A stretch of DNA of 64,000 nt from the NCBI GenBank assembly GCA_014526335.1, contig JACTAT010000040.1, positions 1,434,119 to 1,498,118 on the forward strand, given 5' to 3'. The notes below the pieces were generated by a model. The model searched no databases, was not told the DNA's origin, and was given only the letters and a program-made list of their open reading frames with translations. The position numbers were made by a program, and so were the translations under genes. The DNA comes from Chrysaora quinquecirrha (Eukaryota; Cnidaria; Scyphozoa; Semaeostomeae; Pelagiidae). This document shows positions 55,142-64,000 of the stretch, in pieces. How positions within the stretch are numbered: position 1 is the stretch's first letter; each line of letters starts with the position of its first letter.

Positions 55142-57780
55142 AGCTTAGAGGAAGCCTGCTTGTCTTAGCAGGAGCATGTACATAATTGTTATACTTATGC
55201 TGTATTTGGCAGCTTCTGCTGCGAAAGTAGTAAAACTAAAAAGACTGCATTCTCAGTACTGCCCTTGCTTATCAATGTACAACCAGTAGGTATCGAGTGA
55301 TGACTTTTACTTAAACAGCGAGGCACCATCTGAGACAAGGCACTCATTTCAAAGAAATGCGAACCTTAAATTTTTTCCTGACAAGGGAGTCATTTGGATC
55401 TGTCCGAAAAATTTGGATGGAACTTGTATGTAATGAGTGCTGCTGTTACTTTTCATTGTTTGTTTGTTATTTTGTTTATTGGGCTTTTGTTATGTTTGTT
55501 TGCAATGGTAAATTTTTGAAGAAAGATGGGTAGCATATGGGATGTTACCCCAATTGGAAAGATGGGATGGATATTGCTACCCTGTACCCAGAGTATATTT
55601 TCAGTGGCTTCAAAGTGCTGTTTTGTGTTTGATACTGGCAAAAAGATGCATACTGTAAATCAATGACTGAGTGGATGAGTGACAGAGTAAGGGATACTAG
55701 TGTTTTCAGCATGCACTTTTTGTCAGTAAACTTGGCTAGCTTAACGTCGTTCCATTAAAAGTAGAACTGTTTGAGAATGTCAACTTCCAGAAATCTCTAA
55801 TGAATTCAGTTTGTTACTTGGATCTGTGTAAGATTTTTGTCATTTGTTTCTTTTCCTCTGGTCATTCACCTTTATTTTTGGATGACCTTCCTCGATTGAT
55901 ACATGAGTCAACGAATGGCTTGAAATTTGTTTTACAAACCTCATTTTAAGATGGCTAAATAGGGCAGGGTGGCTGTAAGTATAAACAATTGCTGGTTTGC
56001 AAGACTGAAATGAAACTACATGATGTCACTTTTAAAGCCTGGTTTCAATTCGTCTGGAGCAAACGACCAAAAAGGCCAAAGCGACTGTTTGTGAACGTCA
56101 AAACGAGAAGGAACAGCCTACGACCCAGTACTAGAAATTCCTTAGGTTTTTATCCATCCAAGTAGCTACTACCTTTCTCATAAAGGCCAGTACAACAATA
56201 AAAATGCGGGTACAACAAGATTTATAAATATGTGAAAACTTAAGCAACAAACACTAGAGAAAAAAAAACAGGGGAAGGAAATTCTTACCTCTTTCGCACT
56301 GATACTGAAGACATGATCAACAATCTTGTGAGCCTTCTCCTGCTACTCTGTTCCTTTTGCGCTGAGCGTGTGAATTGTGATGACCAATCCAAACTCACAG
56401 CTCTCACCGAATTGAAAACTAACAGCTAAGCAAACCTTTCAAGTCTCAGCCCTAAATCCAACTCGATTCCTGTAATGCTCTTCCAAAGGCAATAATTTGC
56501 ATAACAATGTTCGAATCAAAAAATCCACACTCAAGTCTAATCTCTTGGTTGATATTCAGAATCAAATTATCAAAAATTCTCAAAGATTTATATAAGAATA
56601 AATAAATTATGAAAACAACTTCAATCCAGGATTTTCTTCCAACGTAAATCTTTCATCTGAGCTTATCCAAATGCCTGGAAATGAAGTATTTTTCAAGTTA
56701 CAACATACAGATGTTCTTGGTATCGTTTTCAAATCAAATTAACCTTAGATGACTGAAATGTTTCTGCAGTTTTAGCACGCTGAGCGCGTTTATGACAAGC
56801 CACAAAGTGAATAGACAATTCAGAAGGAACCTTCAAGCAACCAAAAGCTTATTATTGATATAATTGTAGGAATAAAGAACTTTTGATGTATTTTGTGTTT
56901 GTTTATTTGAAACAGAACAGGGAAATTTGAAGCAAATTAAAAGTCTAAGACCTTCAACTGTGCTTTTGACTTGGTCATCAGGTTTTACCACAATTCAAAG
57001 AACAATTTCTGGTTCTTGTGAGTCTTATTAACAATTCATTTCTACGATGAATTTCTATCTTTAATCCTTTCCTTTTCAGTAACACTGCCAATTATTTGCT
57101 CAAGAATTGAACCCTAAAACTTGTACGATATTCTGCGTCGCTGAAATGACGTCACATACCCATATCCCTATCGTGAAGAATTGCTTAGTGAAGAGTTTGG
57201 CTGATCCTCTGAGAGACCCACACCGCAAGCGCTAACTGCTCAGCGGCGAAGCACCAATGAGTGACGAATTTGGCGAATCGCGTGAATCTTGTCACAAAGT
57301 CAAACTAGATGTACTGATAGTCGCTAAAATGACATCACAAGCCTAGACCCGTAATAAGACTAAAATGGTCTTATAGCCTAGACTCATCATCATTAAACTT
57401 TTTCTTCTAATGTGGGAAACCTATTGAAATAGGTCCCCTACGCAACACTATGGCAGTAAAAACAGAGAAAAAACAACGTTCTAAAAATTTGAAGATTAAT
57501 AAGCATAAAATGAGTTCAAAAAAATAAATTAAGCAACTTAAAGGGCTGGACTAAAAGTCAGTTGCTTATTAAAAGTAAGTGTATTGCATAATACCCTTGG
57601 ATATGGATACACATGTTTGCAAATTCCCGTCAATTTCAAATGAAAGAAAACTTTCGGCATAGGGTAGATGTTTCAAGGTAGTAATTAACTAAACTGATTT
57701 TGATCAAAAGAGATTGTTGTTGGAGAAAATAGAACTTTAATGGTTCCCGAAGGGGACCTTCTTCCTAATAATTCTTGTAT
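55142..57780. other. No supported gene
   Basis: The stretch may include the BEL/Pao 3' LTR at its start. At 56120-56210 there is a one-ended relative of the 31879 MITE (CCAGTACTAGAAATTCCTTA...). At about 57530-57590 there is a right-end fragment of the AAGCAACTT MITE (GGGCTGGACTAAAAGTCAGT...GTG-TA). GTCGCTGAAATGACGTCACA and GTCGCTAAAATGACATCACA form a direct repeat at about 57138 and 57321. Confidence 0.45.
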
Positions 57781-57984
57781 TGAATTTAGGTTATGCTGCC
57801 TTGAAAATAAAAGGCCGACTTAAGCCCCAGCCAAACATATCTATTAAAAAGTATTCATCGAACATGTCCCAACATTGCAAAATCTTACTCATTGTCGGGT
57901 GGCGAAACGCATTGAAAATTCTGGTGAAATTTTCACTATAGCTTTGGCTAAGCGAGGAGACATATCGCGTGTGTTCGGCGTGTC

Positions 57985-58210
57985 TCCCAGAGAGGCTAAG
58001 CATGCGAGCGACAAGCAAGCAACATGTCCCCCGAGTAGCGGTAGCAAGAAATGTTCCTGTTGTCTCCCAGAAAAATGTGCGTGTCTCTCGCTACAAATTT
58101 TGTCGCGCGCTTCAAGTTTTCCGAGTTGGCTAAACTTGCAGACATCGAGGGAGCATGCAAACGCAACAATTTTGCTCACAACGCAGCATGTCTCCTTGTT
58201 TAGCCAGGCC
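57985..58210 (+). repeat. Dispersed repeat, inverted relative of 20345-20510
   Basis: Blocks AACATGTCCCCCGAG, AAGAAATGTTCCTGTTGTCT, CCCAGAAAA, TACAAATTTTGT and GTTGGCTAAACT appear in the same order as on the minus strand at 20345-20510. It ends TGTTTAGCCAGGCCTTA. The open frames on both strands here are part of the repeat. Confidence 0.6.
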
Positions 58211-58212
58211 TT

Positions 58213-60467
58213 AACAAATGTACGAAGATATAAACTACCTCTAGAGATATGATTAAAACAATCTCTCTCTAAAGAACGAGGTCACAGAAGATCAAATAAG
58301 AATCAATTATTGCATGATGGCATGGTATTCGATGGCATCATCCATTGTTTTCTAAGGAGAATTCTCCACTATGTTATTCTAGAGGGAATGAAATTCAGAC
58401 GAGAATGAATGTTTTCCACTGAAGAAAGAGTTCTTATCATTATCAATGCCATCTATATAGGTACTGGATTGGGAACACTTCTTTGCTGTAGTTCATAACA
58501 TTTATGAACTGGCCTACAGGTTTCAATTAAAGTACTTATTAAACGTTTGATGGAAATGGTTGGTTGAAGCGTTTGAAACGATGACAAGCGAAAACAAACA
58601 CAGAAGAACGAAGTGAACAAGTGAACTTTTCTGAATAGCGACTCATTCTTTCTGGCTTGTTGAAGGTTCAAGCCTAAGTCTCGATTCATTAAAGCGTCGA
58701 ATTCTCGCTGGTTTTCGCGCTTCCGACATCAGATTAACTGCAGGAGATGCTAGATCCTCGATTGGTTGCTTAAACAATCTTCCGTAAGTAGTCTATTTTA
58801 CTTTATTTTGTATAAACACTATCAAGCGAGATCTAACGAAGGTACACGCACTAATGTGGTGAATACCACGAATACGCCCTGCGTAGGCGGGGCAGCTTAG
58901 CTTGATGTTTTAGGGATTGCTAGCAGAGGTGGTGGGGTGTGCGTTATTATGCTCAATGTAGCCTGGTGGGTTGTTTTTGCTTGATATCACCATGCTCACC
59001 AGAAACCTGCTCTGTACATTACCCGCCATGCATGTTAGCTTTATCCTTTTCCTTCAAATCAAACAACATAACTGGCCTCAGTGCCCAGAGAATTCGTTTA
59101 GTTTTCTCTTGCGTATCTTACTTTACCCCGCAAAATGGAACTTCTTTTACTTGGAATGTATGGTCTATTTGGATTTAAATATTTTGAATTTTATTACAGT
59201 ACTGTAATGTCCTTTCCTTGTCCTACCCTGGGTCTTCTACTCTTCTTATCCAACAGGGACAGTTTAGATATTCTTTATGGGAATGGGATCTTTATAAATG
59301 TTTGGTGAAGATGTAGACGTATGTTTCACAGATCAAGCCCATCAAAGCCCAAATGTCCCCTTTACCAATGGTGTGTTTCTCGAGATCAAGATTTCTTGGG
59401 GTTTCTGATATTTCACTATTCGAAAGTTTTTGAGAGGTTCAAAATTCCAGATTCTAACATTTAAGGTAATATTTACTTTACCAAGGAGAGGTAGAAATTT
59501 TTCCAATTTTAAACAGACCCAATGCATTTAGCTACTTAATATTTGGATTTCGAATTTTTCTCAACAAAAACCACACAAAACTTTCCTTTACTTAGTTGAG
59601 TGGAGCTAGTTAACATTCTAGAAATTTTCATCATGCATGTTTCTTACAAGATGTCTTTAGGCCTATAGGGTTATGAGGGTTAATTTCAATTAAAACGCCC
59701 AAAACGCTGATATCGTAGAGAGTTACCGAAAAAACGTTGTCCAATTTGATGATGCTACGAGTTTGCGAATTGTTAAGATAGAGAGCTCCTTTCGGGTAGC
59801 CATGCGTGCAGCCTCAAACTCTTCTTGACGAAAGAGTTTTATGAGGTCTGTTTTATCCCGTTTTTAATTCTTTTTATCGACATCGAACAGAAGCCGTTAG
59901 TTTTGTAAAATAGAAATACATAAACTAAAAAATCTATTTCAAATGAAGCAAAGCTAATGAAGTAAGTAATGAAATAGTAACTTACTCCAGAACAGATTGT
60001 TCTGCTGCAACGTTTTGCTTGGCGTGTTGTTGTTGTCTGGGCAATTGGTAAAGTCACATGTCACAGATCTGATTTCCATTCAGGACTTAAGTTTGTTCAT
60101 AAAGCAAAACCTTATAGCGCTTACAGCCGTAGAAAGAGTAGCAGACTAAAGTTAAAGCTTACAGACCAAAGCCAAGGATATTTGAGAATTAATTTTTTGT
60201 TCGGTAGAATTCCAGGAATCTTTCTGATGTTTCTAACGATGATACGATTAAGCCCAGGATAATGCCAGCACAATGGATTACCCTTCGGTTGTTTCACGTT
60301 TCTGTGATCATAGGAAATTAAGCGATCTAGAGGCTTTCCTGTTCATTATCAGAATCAGTCCAAAGTATAACTTGGTCATTTGTTTGATTCTGATTTGAAT
60401 TCATTTCGATTGTCAACTCCAGGGTGATTCCTTTCTTTAGCTAGCCCAAACGTGACTCCTAAGGCCA
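58213..60467. other. No supported gene
   Basis: I see isolated donor-like sites (for example CTTCC|GTAAGT at about 58781, and on the minus strand CTGGA|GTAAGT at about 59988) but no chain of exons with agreeing phase and no recognisable protein family. Confidence 0.4.
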
Positions 60468-60725
60468 GGGCCAAACGGTCAAACATACGTTGGTCAAACA
60501 CTTGACATTTGCTTGTCAAACAATATTTTTGACAGTTTCGCCACATCGCAAACATTGCTCGTAAACTTTTTCCCCAGTAAATTTTTCCAAAAACATTGCT
60601 AAGCGAATTCTGCTACTCGAGCAATGTTTTGTAACCTGGCCTGGCGAAACGGTCAAACATTGCCTGGAAAGCAGTTCCCAAATGACAAACAATGGTCGAT
60701 GGTTCGGTCAGGCCTCAAAATTTTT
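60468..60725. mobile_element. CAAACATTG-family foldback element
   Basis: The ends AGGCCAGGGCCAAACGGTCA and the inverse of GTTCGGTCAGGCCT match the family terminus. Inside are GGCGAAACGGTCAAACATTG and several CAAACAAT or GCAATGTTT words. Confidence 0.7.
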
Positions 60726-60924
60726 CAATGCAGAGTTAAAAGCATATCAGTTTCGTATCCTTAGGCTATATTGCACTTTTGCTAAAAATCGCTCCCAGGT
60801 TCGTCCTTGCTCACTCTCGAATCATCATTTGATTGTTACGCTGCCCGTTTAGGCCCTATTTTCACTTCGGTAGATTTGTTCTGGACCAAAGCGCATTACC
60901 TTTGCGCCTGCTAGATTTGTTAGC

Positions 60925-61095
60925 CAGGCGTATGTCAAAGCCGTGCACAGTAAGAACTTGCTGATCGGCGATTTTTGGAACTAAACTGTCGCAACAGACC
61001 TGTCAAAATAAGCGCTCTGGCAACCTCTGGCAACAAGTTCCTTGTTTATAACAACTAGTCGGTCGCAGCAGTTGCTGGCTAAGACTGCCGAACTG
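60925..61095. repeat. Dispersed repeat, ACTAGTTG/CGCGAT type, inverted
   Basis: It contains CTGATCGGCGATTTTTGGAA, CTAAACTGTCGCAAC and AACAACTAGTCGGTCGCA, matching the reverse complement of 46735-46945 by eye. Confidence 0.5.
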
Positions 61096-61487
61096 GAAAC
61101 CTGCTTAAATGCTCTAAAGATTCAGCCCCTTTTAGCCATTTAGAAGATCATCGATCAAAATTTAATATATTTGTCGTTCAGTATTTGTCAGATTATACTT
61201 CTAAAGGCTTTAATTTATTCAGTTAATGTCTAGAGTTTTACAAGATTTGAAACACTACGTTTTGTTCAAATTGGTATAATGAGGGCTTAAGGCAACAACG
61301 CCCACAATTTTGAACAACAGATATTGGAAAAGCCTAAAATATAAACTTTGCGATTTTCCATAAAACAGTTGTTTGGGGATGTTTGGGACAAAAACAGTCT
61401 TGTATTAAATAGGGGAAACTTGAGTTTTGAAAGTAAGGGATTGTTAGTGTATGACACATTTCTTCTAAACGATACCCTATTCATATA

Positions 61488-62098
61488 CAGGGTGGCCCAA
61501 AAAAAAGGGACCCCCTTAGGTAAATAATTTCTGAATAAATTTTCTCAAGGAGGAATTTTATCAAATCTATACCAGGTAATATTCAAGTCAAGTGCGCTAT
61601 CGTGTGGAAATATGTTGGTGATAAGGGCTTCCATCTCGGCGCAATGGGACATTAAATTCATGATGTCCAAAAACCAGCTGTTTATATTCCATTATGCGTA
61701 CTGTACTGCAATCGTGCGTGAAGGAGAATCATTATCACGGAGTAAAATTGTCACGACCATTAATGTATGGTCAATCACATAAGTGAAGTGTTTTGAGCAG
61801 GATTGAGGACATTTTGAATATCATTTGACTGAAAGAATGAGTTATTGATTTTCCTGTTTTGTTGCGTAAGGATTACGTAAGAGTATAAAGTTGCATGTGT
61901 TGTTACAGTACGTTTTTGGATTGTAAAGTTTTAAAGTCAATTTATTCAGAGATACTAACCCATATCATCATGATATTTACACGATATATCTCACTTGAGT
62001 TTAATATATTGTAGTATTGATTTCATGAAATTCAAACTTAAGAATAAATTATTAATAAATTATTTAGTTAGGGGGTCCCTTTTTTCTGGGCCACCCTG
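61488..62098. mobile_element. Mariner-type MITE, about 611 bp
   Basis: The ends CAGGGTGGCCCAAAAAAAAG...GGACCCCCT and the inverse (AGGGGGTCCC...GGGCCACCCTG) are flanked by TA on both sides (61486-61487 and 62099-62100). CAGGGTGGCCCAAAA ends with a TA target are typical of Tc1/mariner elements. There is no transposase frame; the interior is AT-rich. Confidence 0.85.
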
Positions 62099-62204
62099 TA
62101 TTTTGTTCAAGATTGTAGGTAGAGTATCTGAAACAAACAGGCAAATTAGTGCTTGGCCAATCAGTGTAATTAATAGTTAAGCACAGTCAAACAGTGCGGA
62201 GAAA

Positions 62205-62945
62205 CAGGAAAAAAGAAACAAACAAACAAACACACAAACAAACAAACTAAAAACAAAAAACACAAACAAGCAAGCAAACACATAAAAAACACAAAAAACA
62301 AATACAGTCAAACACAGTCAAAAATAGTGAAACACACAAACAAATACACAAAAACAAAAACAAACACAGTCAAACATAATGAAACACACAAACACAAAAA
62401 CAAATACAGTCAAACATAGTAAAACACACAAACAAACAAACAAACACAAAAACAAACACAGTGAAACATAGTGAAACACACAAACAAACACATAAACACA
62501 AGAACGAACACAGTCAAACATAGTGAAACACACAAACAAACACATAAACAAACAAAAAACACAAACAAACAAAAAACAAACAAACATGAACAAGTAAACA
62601 AACAAAAACAAACAAACAAACAAACAAACAAACCAACAGAAACAAGCAAACAAACAAACAAGCAAACAAACAAACAACCAAACAAACAGACAACCAAATA
62701 AACAAACAAATAAACAGGCCAACAGACTAACAAAGAACAAACAAACAAACAAACAAAAACAAACGAACAAACACAAACAAACCAACAAACACAAACAAAC
62801 AAACAAACAAACAAACAAACACAATCAAACACAATCAAACAAAATCGCAAACACAAGCAAACACAAAAAAAGAAGAAGCACACAACACACACAAACAAAC
62901 ACACACAAAAATACACAAACAAACAAACACAAACATACTCAAACA
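62205..62945. repeat. CAAA/AAACA microsatellite
   Basis: About 740 bases consist almost only of CAAA, ACAAAC and CACAAA words, with GTCAAACA(T/C)AGTGAAAC interruptions at its left. The + strand is nearly free of T. Long frames on both strands (poly Lys/Gln/Thr and Cys/Leu/Phe/Val) are artefacts. Confidence 0.9.
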
Positions 62946-63400
62946 GTCAAACAGTCGAACATTGTCAAACATTGTTTGTAAGAACATGAAATTTAAGTCC
63001 AATTATTTTTATCTTTCAGTCAGATCTCGGAACATTTGTTTCACAAACATTTGGCCTTGGAAGATTTGAAATTTGCAATTGTAAAATTTCCCGTTGAAAC
63101 CGTTAAGATAAAAATGGAATTTCATATAAGTGTTTCACAGAAACGATTTAACGGGAGATCAAACGTTGCTTTTAAAGGTAAGTTTGTTTCCCATTGTTTT
63201 TCAAAATGTAAGAAACATTTTCTGTTTGTCGCAAGCAAAAATATTTGACGAGCAATGTTTCAGACGTTTCAAAGGCATGAGTTTGACGAGAATTTTCTGT
63301 ATGTTTGAGAACGATTCAATGGTGGCCAAACAGACAAATGTTGCTAAGAAAATTTTGCTGCGCAATGTTTCTTAAACAATTTGAAACATTGCTATTTGTT
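62946..63400. repeat. CAAACATTG-family repeat
   Basis: It begins CGAACATTGTCAAACATTGT and continues with many AAACATT and GCAATGTTT words to about 63390 (CAATTTGAAACATTGC). Boundaries are not clear. After it, to 64000, I see no supported gene; a splice-like AG at 63495 and GT at 63579 bound a short stretch with no recognisable product. Confidence 0.5.
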
Positions 63401-64000
63401 GAAGGTAGAAAATACGGCCCGTTTTCGTAAAGAAACCGAATTATTTGAATAGGACTGAATTTCGTAATCTTTTTAATGTGCATTTTCCTTTTCAGCGTAC
63501 TTGCAAGCATCTTCATTTCACATTTTAAACTGCAAGCATCACTATCTGCAAGCATCGTGAAAGAAAAGAACAATAAGGTAGGATATTTTAGAGTTTTTGT
63601 TGAAGTCTCTCACTATACTTAAACAGAGCTGCAGATGCACTTTTTCCGATAACAAAAGAGCTAGGAAGCCTACAGTCATGAACAAAATTGTTGGGACAAA
63701 ACTGAAAATGCTCTTTATCTCTCATTATTTCACCACTCTCCCCGTCTTCCAGTTCAATGTTGCTTATTGTGTTCAAAGTACATTAGAACTAATGCTTCAT
63801 CAGGGGGGCAATAATGAGTGTTTGAAACCGTCAAACAGAAATCAACATTGAATGTGGGAGGGGGTGACATAGGGACATAAAACCCCAACTATAGCTACCT
63901 CCGAGTACATCTCTGTTCTCTGTCTCAACAAATTTTGCCCGTGATTGTAGAGTATGTGCCGCATGAGTCTGTAACATCACCCTTTCTGCAGTTGGAGTTG

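Noticed and set aside
59839..60057. Minus-strand exon ending at a good GTAAGT donor near 59988
   Set aside because: A short Gln/Ala-rich open stretch, but no partner exon with matching phase and no family signature.
62318..62922. Cys/Leu/Phe/Val-rich frames of 168-170 codons resembling membrane proteins
   Set aside because: They are the antisense of a CAAA-type microsatellite; the other strand gives poly Lys/Gln/Thr frames equally well.

Overview
This is eukaryotic, almost certainly animal, nuclear DNA: AT-rich, with small exons, GT-AG introns and dense short transposons. The gene set (p70 S6 kinase, TRAFD1, smoothelin-like CH proteins, a Notum/pectin-acetylesterase-like hydrolase and a ciliary CFAP90 homologue) fits an invertebrate. 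The type of R2-like retroelement fragment and the TE mix make a cnidarian or sponge my best guess; the sequence alone does not settle it. Most real exons are short pieces, so I rebuilt the genes exon by exon from splice sites, phase and family resemblance.

Layout. 1-4699 (+): 3' part of a smoothelin-like calponin-homology gene (A). 4700-8866: repeats. 8867-11343 (+): membrane-anchored Notum-like hydrolase with a very large insertion. 11344-13370: repeats, including foldback elements. 13371-16568 (-): CFAP90-like axonemal gene in five small exons. 16985-17945 (+): 5'-truncated RLE-type non-LTR retrotransposon with a perfect target duplication. 19238-26883 (+): TRAFD1-like zinc-finger gene. 27041-30803: MITEs and a nested transposon insertion. 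30804-43006 (+): 18-exon S6 kinase. 46156-51902 (-): second smoothelin-like gene (B), with the same intron phases as A. 52609-55141 (+): truncated BEL/Pao element. 55142-64000: repeats, a mariner-type MITE and a long CAAA-rich microsatellite, with no gene I can support.

Two observations stand out. First, coding frames break five times in four + strand genes, and every break sits at a run of A and is explained by exactly one missing A (or one -1 slip). A systematic assembly undercall is the simplest reading. Second, at least five MITEs share TA flanks and CAC..poly(T)-ATAAG inverted ends, but each carries its own short 'word' after the ends and repeats that same word several times inside. This looks like diversification of a transposase-binding site with concerted change inside each element.

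The genes do not form a pathway. S6K acts in TOR signalling, TRAFD1 in innate-immune feedback, the Notum-like enzyme at or outside the plasma membrane, CFAP90 in the axoneme, and the CH proteins on actin.
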